Shown here one piece after another: positions 18,407-26,219 of a DNA stretch of 64,000 bases. Numbering within the stretch: position 1 is the first letter of the stretch; the number at the start of each line of letters is the position of its first letter. Location of the stretch: positions 62,001 to 126,000 of the forward strand of contig CAZKBK010000009.1 in the NCBI GenBank assembly GCA_964551035.1, in the 5' to 3' direction. The position numbers were made by a program, and so were the translations under genes. The stretch is from Chryseosolibacter sp964551035 (lineage in GTDB: Bacteria; Bacteroidota; Bacteroidia; Cytophagales; Cyclobacteriaceae). The notes under the pieces were generated by a model. The model was not told where the DNA came from. It did no database searches and saw only the letters and a program-made list of their open reading frames with translations.

Positions 18407-20665
18407 ATGACACCCGTGAAAACAACGATCAACAGAAGGTCTTTCCTGAAGGTTTCTGCGATGGCCGGAGGCGGCATGATGCTGAGCTTCAGTTGGCTGG
18501 CGGGATGCAAGCCCGCGGCGGACGACGGCATCGAAATGCCCGAAGCGTGGTTTGAACTCAACAGCTACATCAAGATCGGCGAAAATGGAGTCGTCACGCT
18601 CATGGCACCCAACCCCGAATTCGGGTCAAATGTAAAAACCTCCCTGCCCATGATCCTGGCCGATGAACTGGACATCGACTGGAAGAACGTCATTGTCGAG
18701 CAGGCGGATTTTTATCCCGAACGCTTCGAACGCCAGTTCACCGGCGGAAGCCAGGGCATCCGCCAGGGTTGGAAAATCCTCAGGACAGCGGGGGCCACAG
18801 CACGGAAAATGCTGGTCGACGCCGCCGCGCAGACCTGGAAGGTTCCGGCCGGCGAGATCACAACAGATGCCGGGATACTTTTTCATAAGCCTACCGGAAA
18901 GAAATACGGTTATGGAATGGTGGCCTCCCTGGCCGCAACGCTGGATGTACCCGAAGAAGTGCAACTCAAGGACGTCGGTGATTTCAAGATCATCCGCACC
19001 TCGAGGAAGAATGTGGAAGGAAGGAATATCGTGACGGGCAAGCCCTTGTTCACGATCGATCACCAGCAGGAAGGCATGCTGATCGCCATGATCGTCCACC
19101 CCCCCGCCTTTGGCCTGAAAGTGAAATCCTTCGATGCCGCGGCTGTGAAATCGATGCCCGGAATAAAAGACGCCTTTACCATCGATATCCTTTCCGACGA
19201 CTATATCCGAAACGCGTTTGATACCACGTCGTTCACCGAACTTGTCGCCGTAGTCGGCAACACCACCTGGGAAGTGATGAACGCAAAAAAAGCGTTGAAA
19301 GTGGAATGGGAGGAAATTTCCGACAAGACCGTTGTTGTCGACGGCTGGGGCGGAAGACAGGATGTGAAGATCCCCGGCGGGCTGGAAAGTACAGCGAAAC
19401 ACCGGGCGCAAATGGCGGAGATGGCGAAAAAGCCCGCTCGGGAGTTGCGCCGGGACGGCGATCCCGAGGGTGCCTTCAGGAAGGCGACGAAAGTACTTGA
19501 GCGCACGTACACCGCCCCCCACCTCGCGCACAACGCAATGGAGCCCGTGAATTGTTTTGCCGACGTCTCGGCCGACAAAGCGGAAATCTATGGGCCGATC
19601 CAGGCGCCGGAGTTCATCAGGCAGACGTTGTCCGCGCGGCTTGGCCTTCCGAAAGAGAAGGTCCACATCCGGCTGGCAAGAATGGGCGGGGGCTTCGGCC
19701 AGCGTGCCTACGGCCACCACCTCGTGGAGGCCGCCGTGATCTCACAAAAGGTCCAGGCGCCGGTGAAGCTGGTCTACACCCGCGAAGATGATATGACGTA
19801 CGGCATCTACCGTCCTACGTACACCGCAACCTATCGTGCCGCCCTCGACAAAGACAACAACCTCATTGCCTTCCACGTGCGGGGTGGCGGCGTTCCTGAA
19901 CACCCCGTGCATGCCAACCGGTTTCCCGCGGGCGCCGTCGACAATTACCTCGCTGAAGGTTGGGCGCTGGAATCGAACATCACGATCGGCGCCTTCCGCG
20001 CACCGCGATCCAACTTCATCGCCGGCGCCGAGCAATCGTTCCTCGACGAACTGGCCGAACTGGCCGGGAAGGACCCGATCGCGTTCCGCCTCGAACTCCT
20101 GGAACGCGCGAAGACCAACCCCGTGGGCACGGACAACGACTACGACCCCGACCGTTACGCGGGCGTACTGAAGCTGGTCCGCGAAAAATCAAAATGGGAT
20201 GAGACCCCGCCGAACATCCATCGGGGCGTGGCCGCATATTTTTGTCACAACACCTACGTCGCGGAAGTGCTCGACCTTGAGATACAAAACAACGCCCCGG
20301 TGATCAACAACGTGGTCGCCGCCGTAGACTGCGGCATCGTCATCAACCCTGACGCCGCGGAAAACATGGGCGAGGGCGGCATCGTGGACGGCATCGGCAA
20401 CGCATTGTTTGGCGAAATGACCTTCGTGGACGGCGTGCCGGAAAAGAATAATTTCCATCAATACCGGATGATCCGGCATAAGGAGGCACCAAAGGCAATC
20501 GAAGTCCACTTTGCCCAAAACGACCACGACCCCACAGGCCTGGGAGAACCACTCTTCCCTCCCGTGTTCGCCGCGGTTGCCAATGCGCTGTACAAAGCAA
20601 CGGGCACAAGGTTTTACGAACAACCTTTCGGGAAAGACATCCGGTTAGTGCCATCGCGGATGTAG
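18407..20665 (+). CDS. Molybdopterin-binding subunit of a xanthine dehydrogenase family enzyme (IorB-like)
   Basis: A 752-residue large subunit. The N-terminus has a twin-arginine signal (NRRSFLKVSAMAGGGMMLSF) leading to LAGC, suggesting periplasmic export with possible lipidation. GGGFGQRAYGHHLVEAA, GAFRAPRSNFIAGAEQSFLDE and the Glu-containing DPTGLGEPLFPPVFAAVANAL near the C-terminus are Mo-cofactor contacts and the catalytic Glu region. With the preceding FeS subunit it forms an IorAB-type oxidoreductase acting on an N-heterocycle or aldehyde; the substrate is not evident. Maturation genes (XdhC type) are not in the window. Confidence 0.93.
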   Translation: MTPVKTTINRRSFLKVSAMAGGGMMLSFSWLAGCKPAADDGIEMPEAWFELNSYIKIGENGVVTLMAPNPEFGSNVKTSLPMILADELDIDWKNVIVEQADFYPERFERQFTGGSQGIRQGWKILRTAGATARKMLVDAAAQTWKVPAGEITTDAGILFHKPTGKKYGYGMVASLAATLDVPEEVQLKDVGDFKIIRTSRKNVEGRNIVTGKPLFTIDHQQEGMLIAMIVHPPAFGLKVKSFDAAAVKSMPGIKDAFTIDILSDDYIRNAFDTTSFTELVAVVGNTTWEVMNAKKALKVEWEEISDKTVVVDGWGGRQDVKIPGGLESTAKHRAQMAEMAKKPARELRRDGDPEGAFRKATKVLERTYTAPHLAHNAMEPVNCFADVSADKAEIYGPIQAPEFIRQTLSARLGLPKEKVHIRLARMGGGFGQRAYGHHLVEAAVISQKVQAPVKLVYTREDDMTYGIYRPTYTATYRAALDKDNNLIAFHVRGGGVPEHPVHANRFPAGAVDNYLAEGWALESNITIGAFRAPRSNFIAGAEQSFLDELAELAGKDPIAFRLELLERAKTNPVGTDNDYDPDRYAGVLKLVREKSKWDETPPNIHRGVAAYFCHNTYVAEVLDLEIQNNAPVINNVVAAVDCGIVINPDAAENMGEGGIVDGIGNALFGEMTFVDGVPEKNNFHQYRMIRHKEAPKAIEVHFAQNDHDPTGLGEPLFPPVFAAVANALYKATGTRFYEQPFGKDIRLVPSRM

Positions 20666-20743
20666 GCTATATCGGACTGACCGGCTGTCTGATCAACTTG
20701 GCTGCCGGTTCAACCACGTGCGAACGACCGAACCATCGACTCA

Positions 20744-21139
20744 ATGACCGCACCCGCTACATCGGATCAAGTCAACGTACGCTATATCGTCATCGATGTG
20801 GATGCCGCCGTGGCGTTTTACACGAAACACCTCGGCTTTACGCTGGGCACAAACGCCTCGCCCGCTTTTGCCGATGTGACCAGGGGGAACCTTCGTCTGC
20901 TCCTTAGCGGGAAAACGAGCTCCGGCGCCAGGGCCATGCCCGACGGTGCGTTGCCCGTGCCCGGGGGGTGGAACCGTATCGAACTGGTCGTCGAGGATCT
21001 CGCTTCCGAAGTCGAAAGATTGAAAGCGGAGGGCCTCAGTTTTCGCAATGAGATCGTAACGGGGCCCGGGGGCTCGCAGATTCTGCTGATCGATCCATCG
21101 GGAAATTTTGTGGAGTTGTTTGAGCCGAAAAGGATGTAA
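20744..21139 (+). CDS. VOC (glyoxalase/bleomycin resistance) family protein
   Basis: A 131-residue single-domain VOC protein: VRYIVIDVDAAVAFYTKHLGF opens the first beta-alpha-beta-beta-beta unit and ILLIDPSGNFVELFEP closes the second with the metal-ligand Glu. WNRIELVVEDLASEVERLKAEG marks the second unit. Enzymatic role unknown. It ends about 105 bp upstream of the sigma factor gene, in the same direction. Confidence 0.88.
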   Translation: MTAPATSDQVNVRYIVIDVDAAVAFYTKHLGFTLGTNASPAFADVTRGNLRLLLSGKTSSGARAMPDGALPVPGGWNRIELVVEDLASEVERLKAEGLSFRNEIVTGPGGSQILLIDPSGNFVELFEPKRM

Positions 21140-21245
21140 GCTGCCGAATCGTGCGAGTTCTTCACCGGCCCCAGCGGCTTTTCGTTCCAACCATATTACC
21201 TGTCCCTCGCCACATTTCAGTTTAGCCGTGTTATTTTTGGCCGTC

Positions 21246-22088
21246 ATGGAAGATATTCACCAGCACAGGCCGCTCTTGTTTTCGATTGCCTACAATATCC
21301 TTGGCGAGGTGCAAGAAGCCGAAGACATCGTACAGGATGCATTCGAAACCTGGTTTTCAAAACAGTCTGAGGTTAAGTTCCCGAAGGCTTACCTCAGCCG
21401 TACCGTTGTCAACAAGTCCATCGACCGGCTCGAGGCCCTGAAGAAAGCCCGCGAGGCCTATAAGGGACCCTGGCTTCCCGTGCCGATCGTCTCGGAAATG
21501 TCTTTACCCGACGAAAGACAAACCGGAGATCCGTTGCCCTACGCCCTGCTCACCGTTCTTGAGAAACTCAATCCCGTGGAAAGAGCGGCATTCATCCTTC
21601 GGCGTGCCTTTGACTATCCCTATAGTGAGATCTCCGAGATGTGCAACCTGCCCGAGGAGAATGCCCGGCAGGTCGTGCACCGGGCGCAGGAAAAACTACA
21701 ACGCCCTCGTGTACGGTATGAGGCATCCCCGGAGGACAGGCAACGCCTGTTAACCGCCTTCCTCGAGGCATCTGCAAAGCAGGATACCAAGCGCCTGAAG
21801 GAGATACTCCACCGCGACGTGATCATGTATTCCGACGGCGGTGGTAAAGTCAATGCCGCAGTCGTGCCGGTGTACGGCCCTGAGAAGGTCATCAACTTCC
21901 TGGGACACATTCTGAAAGATGCGGCCGGCATATTCGAGGCGAAACCAGCAGTTGTCAACGGCTCGGCCGGCACGCTGCTGATCGACAAGCGCACCGGCCG
22001 GATCGATACGATCTGCACCCTGGAAACCGACGGGCAGCGCATCACCAATCTATATTTCGTGAGAAATCCTGAAAAAATATCCTCATGA
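21246..22088 (+). CDS. ECF41-type RNA polymerase sigma factor with SnoaL-like C-terminal domain
   Basis: A 280-residue sigma-70 family factor. Region 2 is HRPLLFSIAYNILGEVQEAED, region 4 runs from LNPVERAAFILRRAFDYPYSE to ENARQVVHRAQEKL, and the C-terminal third is a SnoaL-like (NTF2) domain. Three ECF41 hallmarks are visible: WLPVP in the linker (family WLPEP), DGGGK at about residue 199, and NPEK near the end (family NPDKL). An open frame extends upstream to 21108 but the VOC stop is inside it, so ATG 21246 is chosen. The C-terminal domain tunes sigma activity without a classical anti-sigma factor. Confidence 0.92.
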   Translation: MEDIHQHRPLLFSIAYNILGEVQEAEDIVQDAFETWFSKQSEVKFPKAYLSRTVVNKSIDRLEALKKAREAYKGPWLPVPIVSEMSLPDERQTGDPLPYALLTVLEKLNPVERAAFILRRAFDYPYSEISEMCNLPEENARQVVHRAQEKLQRPRVRYEASPEDRQRLLTAFLEASAKQDTKRLKEILHRDVIMYSDGGGKVNAAVVPVYGPEKVINFLGHILKDAAGIFEAKPAVVNGSAGTLLIDKRTGRIDTICTLETDGQRITNLYFVRNPEKISS

Positions 22089-22092
22089 AATG

Positions 22093-22116
22093 GTCACAAA
22101 TCGGCGATTAAAGGTC
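22093..22116 (+). promoter_or_regulatory. ECF41-like promoter motif, copy 1
   Basis: GTCACA (22093-22098), preceded by G, is followed after 14 bases by GGTC (22113-22116). It begins 5 bp after the sigma factor stop codon. Confidence 0.6.
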
Positions 22117-22172
22117 TTATAGTTTCTGCCACAGATACGCTTTTCCATTCTCATTTTTTTTACGGAAAAACG

Positions 22173-22196
22173 GTCACAACACCCCGGATTCCGGTC
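22173..22196 (+). promoter_or_regulatory. ECF41-like promoter motif, copy 2
   Basis: GTCACA (22173-22178), again preceded by G, is followed after exactly 14 bases by GGTC (22193-22196), 28 bp before the carboxymuconolactone decarboxylase start. It resembles the TGTCACA / CGTC type of promoter described for ECF41 factors. Two identically spaced copies 80 bp apart make chance unlikely. Confidence 0.7.
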
Positions 22197-22224
22197 ATAT
22201 GAGCGAACTTAAAAACTGCTTAAT

Positions 22225-22818
22225 ATGAAAACAAAGCTTGCACCTATTGAAAAGCCTTCGGGATTGATCATGAAGTTAGTGTATTGGCTGAGCCGGAAAC
22301 AGTATGGCAAAGTGATGACACCGTTAAAAGTGATCTTCGCCAGACTTCCCGCCAGCTTCGGGATGTTCACCCAAAAACTTGAAAAGCTCGAACAGAAATA
22401 CCGGCTGCCGAAATACATCGCCGTGCTCGTGCGCACGCATGTGGCCCAATTGAACACGTGCGGATTTTGTATCGACATTGGAAAGTTGGAAGTGATCAAA
22501 CATTTTTCAGAGCACGAGGAGAAGTTCGCAAACGTCTCATCCTACAAGTCTTCACCTTTATTCACGGCGCGTGAAAGGGCCGCACTGCTATTCGCGGAAG
22601 AACTTACCCTTCACAAAAAGATCTCCCAAAGCACCTTTGCCGAAGCGCAGAAGCACTTTGACGAACGCGAGTTGGTAGAGATTGCCTGGGCCGTTACACG
22701 CGAACATATCTACAACCTGATGAACCTGGCGTTTGACATTGAATCCGACGGACTTTGCCAGATGCCGGAGCGGGGCGGCAGGAAGGATAACCGGGTTATG
22801 GTTGAGACCGCAGTATAG
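22225..22818 (+). CDS. Carboxymuconolactone decarboxylase / AhpD-like protein, ECF41 partner
   Basis: A 197-residue all-alpha protein. VRTHVAQLNTCGFCIDIGK has the redox CxxC pair of AhpD-like proteins, and FTARERAALLFAEELTLHK plus LVEIAWAVTREHIYNLMNLAF form the rest of the CMD fold. COE proteins (carboxymuconolactone decarboxylases, oxidoreductases, epimerases) are the usual ECF41 neighbours and targets. It is probably a thiol-dependent peroxidase-like enzyme; the physiological substrate of this group is unknown. Confidence 0.9.
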   Translation: MKTKLAPIEKPSGLIMKLVYWLSRKQYGKVMTPLKVIFARLPASFGMFTQKLEKLEQKYRLPKYIAVLVRTHVAQLNTCGFCIDIGKLEVIKHFSEHEEKFANVSSYKSSPLFTARERAALLFAEELTLHKKISQSTFAEAQKHFDERELVEIAWAVTREHIYNLMNLAFDIESDGLCQMPERGGRKDNRVMVETAV

Positions 22819-22830
22819 TGATTGTCGGGC

Positions 22831-22990
22831 GTGCCCCCGATCGCCTTCGCTGATGCCACCGCGATCGGGGTCGCGCTTTCCGCTCTACTCCTCGTCCCAC
22901 CCACAGGCCACCCCTACTGCGGGGTGCCGCTGCAATCGCTCACGCGGGTCCCCGGCCCGGACAAATCCACATCGTAGCAACTACCGACCC
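22831..22990. repeat. GC-rich palindromic intergenic element
   Basis: CCCCGATCG (22835-22843) and CGATCGGGG (22862-22870) are perfect arms, followed by GGTCGCGCTTTCCGCT and, about 50 bp on, GCCGCTGCAATCGCTCACG. From memory, the GTCGCGCTTTCCGCT ... GCCGCT.CAATCGCTAACGCGG arrangement recurs between genes in many Bacteroidota. It lies between two convergent genes. Confidence 0.55.
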
Positions 22991-22999
22991 ACCGCTGCG

Positions 23000-23455
23000 T
23001 TACGTCGTAGCGGGTTGACGTTCGGTGAGCGTCTTCAATTCCTCGAGCGCACCCGGCCATCCTTCATCGAACATCTTCGTCCACGCCGGCGAAGTGCCAA
23101 TCAACACCGTCAGGGTGGTCTTGCCTGAAGCTTCCCTGAGGATGTACTCTTCCGTGGTGCCCATCCATCCCTTCGCCACATCGCTCGTGCGGTCTTCGGT
23201 CCCACCCTTTCCCAGGACGGCGATATGCCGCGCAAAAACGCTTTCATAGGGTTTCAATTCCACGAGCTCGGCAAGGGTACCGCTGCCGTCAGGGCCGATG
23301 AACCGGATCTTCTCGCCCTCGGCCCACTTGCCTTCGTAAAACGAACCCGGCCAGCTCCTCCCCGCCCATTGCCGGTAGGTTTCTTCCTGCAACATGGTGT
23401 TCCACACCTGCTTCGCCGGCGCGGAAATCACAATCTGATACTCGAGGTGTTCCAT
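23000..23455 (-). CDS. SRPBCC domain-containing protein
   Basis: A 151-residue AHSA1/START-like protein, starting MEHLEYQIVISAPAKQVWN. The opening helix motif VWNTMLQEETYRQW, KWAEGEKIRFIGPDGSG and the C-terminal amphipathic helix FDEGWPGALEELKTLTE are typical. Codons upstream to 23512 are open but lack family similarity. It is unrelated in position to the two ArsR operons and stands alone, converging with the CMD gene. Confidence 0.82.
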   Translation of the reverse strand: MEHLEYQIVISAPAKQVWNTMLQEETYRQWAGRSWPGSFYEGKWAEGEKIRFIGPDGSGTLAELVELKPYESVFARHIAVLGKGGTEDRTSDVAKGWMGTTEEYILREASGKTTLTVLIGTSPAWTKMFDEGWPGALEELKTLTERQPATT

Positions 23456-23649
23456 AATTCCGAAATTTAGCGTCCAACAATTTTTTGATCGCCAGCAAAA
23501 CATACTGACCATACAAAGATGCGCGACGAGCCGGACTTACGACACCGCCCGATGCGACATTGTGCGTGGTGAAATGCGACAACCGTCCGGCGTTCGGAGC
23601 ATGGTCCGACCTCCGGCGGCGCGGACACCCCACGTGGAAACCGGTATAT

Positions 23650-23683
23650 ACTTTGTAATTCAAAGTTCTTTTATGTACCTTTA
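23650..23683 (+). promoter_or_regulatory. Promoter with ACTTTG/CAAAGT inverted repeat
   Basis: ACTTTG (23650-23655) and CAAAGT (23661-23666) are perfect arms. TTTG (23652-23655), 20 bases, then TACCTTTA (23676-23683) matches the Bacteroidota TTTG-N20-TAnnTTTG layout with one mismatch. Same layout as 3823-3857. It would transcribe the small frame at 23715, the palindrome array and satD. Confidence 0.6.
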
Positions 23684-23714
23684 GCACCGGAAAGGAACCG
23701 GTCTGAACGAAACC

Positions 23715-23804
23715 ATGACGCTGAAAATCTCCAAGACATACCCAAAGCCGGAAGCCTCATCGCGATGTGGTGAACCAAAGGATGAAGTTAGCCAAGACAT
23801 GTAA
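23715..23804 (+). CDS. Possible 29-residue leader peptide upstream of satD
   Basis: ATG at 23715 opens a 29-codon frame, beginning MTLKISKTYPKPEASS and ending QDM with TAA at 23802-23804. It begins about 31 bp after the proposed -7 element and ends one base before the first palindrome at 23806. Composition is hydrophilic with no signal sequence. No family is known to me; the position is the only support. Confidence 0.3.
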   Translation: MTLKISKTYPKPEASSRCGEPKDEVSQDM

Positions 23805-23805
23805 A

Positions 23806-23901
23806 ATATCGACGTTCCCGTCAATATCTCCCGATATTGATGTTTTTGTCAATATTTGGAAATATCGACGTTTTTATCAATATTGATGTTTTAGTCAATA
23901 T
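23806..23901 (+). promoter_or_regulatory. Array of four palindromic operators upstream of satD
   Basis: Four 22-bp sites at 23806-23827, 23834-23855, 23862-23883 and 23880-23901. Copies 2 and 4 are ATATTGA-N8-TCAATAT with perfect 7-bp arms; copies 1 and 3 have ATATCGA on the left. The inner bases are also similar, yGTTyyyG. Starts are spaced 28, 28 and 18 bp, and the last two share ATAT. The array ends 31 bp before the satD start codon. Confidence 0.85.
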
Positions 23902-23932
23902 CCCGAGAGGGGCCGTCGCTGGCCTGCAACAA

Positions 23933-24577
23933 ATGAAACGAAAGAAAAATATCACGGGCATTATAACGGGAGACCTGGTGAAGTCCCGGAAAATCGCTTC
24001 GAAGACATGGCTTCCCGCCCTGAAGAGCGTGTTGTCGACCGCCGGAAGCAGCCCAAAGATGTGGGAAATCTATCGCGGTGACAGTTTTCAGTTGGAAGTC
24101 AAGCCGGAACACGCCCTGTTGATGGCCATAAAGATCAAGGCTGCCGTCAAGTGCATAAAAAACCTCGACGTGCGCATGGCGATCGGAATAGGCGTGAAGG
24201 AGTTCTCCGCACCGAAGATTACGGAAAGCAACGGCGAAGCCTTCGTCAACTCGGGAGAAAAACTGGAGGCGTTAAAAGTGAGTAAGCAAAATCTTGCCAT
24301 CCGCACCGCATGGCCGGAATTCGACAGGGAAATGAACCTTTATTTTCGGCTGGCCCTCATCATTATGGACAATTGGTCGCGGAGTTCGGCGGAACTCATG
24401 GGGCTCCTGATCGACCACGGAGCAATAGCACAACATAAGCTCGCAAAGAAGCTGAAGATCACGCAATCCTCCGTAAGCGCGCGAATCAAAAGGGCCTGTT
24501 ACGCGGAAGTAATGGAACTGGAGACGTTGTACCGGGAAAAAACAATTCAAATGACTGGCGATGCTCCTACTCGTTAA
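23933..24577 (+). CDS. SatD family protein with C-terminal helix-turn-helix
   Basis: A 214-residue protein. The N-terminal motif GIITGDLVKSRKI and the block IYRGDSFQLEV ... LLMAIKIKAAVKC identify the SatD family; the C-terminus, HGAIAQHKLAKKLKITQSSV followed by SARIKRACYAEVMELE, is a helix-turn-helix. A frame opens upstream at 23837, but that would translate the palindrome array, so ATG 23933 is preferred. It overlaps the DUF3307 gene by 17 bp. A DNA-binding autoregulatory role through the array is inferred. The Sat name comes from acid-tolerance genes in streptococci; relevance here is unproven. Confidence 0.82.
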   Translation: MKRKKNITGIITGDLVKSRKIASKTWLPALKSVLSTAGSSPKMWEIYRGDSFQLEVKPEHALLMAIKIKAAVKCIKNLDVRMAIGIGVKEFSAPKITESNGEAFVNSGEKLEALKVSKQNLAIRTAWPEFDREMNLYFRLALIIMDNWSRSSAELMGLLIDHGAIAQHKLAKKLKITQSSVSARIKRACYAEVMELETLYREKTIQMTGDAPTR

Positions 24578-25301
24578 ACTGTTGTTGGCACACCTGCTGG
24601 GTGACTTTGTTCTTCAACCGGCCAGCTGGGTAATCGAAAAGGAGCAAAAGAAACTCCGCTCCTGGCAATTTCATGTCCACCTTCTTTTACACGGCGGCTT
24701 GATCTTGATCCTCACATGGAATTTGAACCTCTGGCCACAGGCCCTCACCCTGATGTTTGCACACGGCATCATTGACGCGGTGAAAGTTCACTTCCAGACG
24801 ATGAAGACAAAACGCGCGTGGTTCTTTATCGACCAGGGCTTGCATTTGCTCACTATCGCGGCCATCGGCGTCTTCTGGAATCCCGCAACGCTCGGGATAT
24901 CCTACATCGACGCGAATGGCCTGCTGCTCCTGGCCACGGGCTTTATATTCCTGACAAACCCTACATCCATTATCATTAAACTCCTCATCTCCCACTGGGC
25001 GCCGGATACGGCCGCACCCCAGAACGGATCGCTCGTGGATGCGGGAAAGTATGTGGGGATTATCGAACGATTTCTGATTGTCGTGTTCATCCTCGCCGAC
25101 AGTTGGGAGGCGATTGGATTTTTGTTGGGCGCAAAGTCGGTTTTCAGGTTTGGCGATTTGCGGGGGAACGAACGAAAGCTCACCGAGTATGTGTTGATCG
25201 GCACCCTGTTGAGTTTTGCCGCGGCGATTGTCGTAGGCCTCATCCTGCATGCGGCACGCGTCAACGAACACGGCCAACTGCGTCCGCTTCTCCATTTCTG
25301 A
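24561..25301 (+). CDS. DUF3307 integral membrane protein
   Basis: A 246-residue membrane protein with about six hydrophobic segments. LLLAHLLGDFVLQPASWVIEK at the N-terminus, HVHLLLHGGLIL and FAHGIIDAVKVHFQ carry conserved His and Asp residues inside or next to helices, the DUF3307 signature. Overlap with satD by 17 bp shows the pair is translated together, as SatD and DUF3307 usually are. The conserved H/D residues suggest an enzyme or metal-binding membrane protein, but no activity is known. Confidence 0.88.
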   Translation: MLLLVKLLLAHLLGDFVLQPASWVIEKEQKKLRSWQFHVHLLLHGGLILILTWNLNLWPQALTLMFAHGIIDAVKVHFQTMKTKRAWFFIDQGLHLLTIAAIGVFWNPATLGISYIDANGLLLLATGFIFLTNPTSIIIKLLISHWAPDTAAPQNGSLVDAGKYVGIIERFLIVVFILADSWEAIGFLLGAKSVFRFGDLRGNERKLTEYVLIGTLLSFAAAIVVGLILHAARVNEHGQLRPLLHF

Positions 25302-25372
25302 TCGCTGGCATTCAGGCAAAAATGCGGGCGGGGGTATGCACATTTAACCGGGAAGGATTGTTTTCAGTGGGT

Positions 25373-26152
25373 ATGGCTTATTTTGTAGATAAAAGCTCGA
25401 TCGTGCGCCGCATTTGGGGAAATGGCGATACGATCCTTGTAATATTCGCGGGGGCGGCGGCGGAGTTTGCTTTGAACAAAGCGGTAGACTGGCTGTATTT
25501 TACCGGCCGCCTTCCCATCGATCCGTTGGGGCGACTTTTTTCGACGGTCTCCTATGCCCGGACGATTGTCTTCTCCGAAAAAAACGCGGCCCTGCGTGCC
25601 ATCGATGGCATGGCGAAGATACATGCCACGGTGGAGGCGCAGCGCGGGTCGCAGATCCCGGACTGGGCGTACCGCGACGTCCTCTTCCTGCTCATCGACT
25701 ACTCCATCCGATCCTTTGAGGTGCTGGAACGCAGGATGACCCGTGCGGAACGCAACGAAGTCTTCGAGGTTTTCAGCAGGGTCGGATTGAGGATGGGGGT
25801 GAAAGGACTTCCCGGGACGCTGGAAGACTTTGAGCGCGTACGGGAAGAACACCTGCAGCAAAACCTCAGGCACAGCGATTACACCGATGACCTCTTCCGC
25901 CAATACCGCAAACATTTGGGGGCGGTACGCTATCGCGTGCTGCTCGAATCACAAACCCTTGTGGTACCGCAACGGGTGCGGGAACTGCTCGCCTTCCGGA
26001 AGGTCTCGTTCTTATATCCCTTGCTGAACCTGTACAAATTGAGCCGGAAGTTGAAACTCGACTGGGTGTTGAAAGAACTCATCCTTCCATCGAAATACAA
26101 GCATGAGATCAAGGCGCTGGACAGAAATCCCCCACAGGCGGCGCACCCGTGA
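25373..26152 (+). CDS. DUF2236 oxygenase MpaB family protein
   Basis: A 259-residue protein starting MAYFVDKSSIVRRIWGNGDT. ILVIFAGAAAEFALNKAVDW, SARTIVF-type strand (SYARTIVFSEKN), and HATVEAQRGSQIPDWAYRDV with the later DYSIRSFEVLERRM fit the DUF2236 / MpaB (latex-clearing-protein-like, haem b) family. In this family a His and Arg coordinate or contact the haem; HATVE supplies the likely His region. The frame is open upstream to 25103, overlapping DUF3307, but the residues there are unlike the family. It may be the third gene of the satD transcript, 71 bp downstream. Confidence 0.75.
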   Translation: MAYFVDKSSIVRRIWGNGDTILVIFAGAAAEFALNKAVDWLYFTGRLPIDPLGRLFSTVSYARTIVFSEKNAALRAIDGMAKIHATVEAQRGSQIPDWAYRDVLFLLIDYSIRSFEVLERRMTRAERNEVFEVFSRVGLRMGVKGLPGTLEDFERVREEHLQQNLRHSDYTDDLFRQYRKHLGAVRYRVLLESQTLVVPQRVRELLAFRKVSFLYPLLNLYKLSRKLKLDWVLKELILPSKYKHEIKALDRNPPQAAHP

Positions 26153-26219
26153 ATTATGCCACGCCGTATGGGATGCTGACAACGGCTAAAGCATTTTCTT
26201 TTTTTAGTTTTGCCTTACG

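Noticed and set aside
18626..19720. 364-residue minus-strand frame opposite the molybdenum hydroxylase gene
   Set aside because: Shadow of the real gene; no family features.
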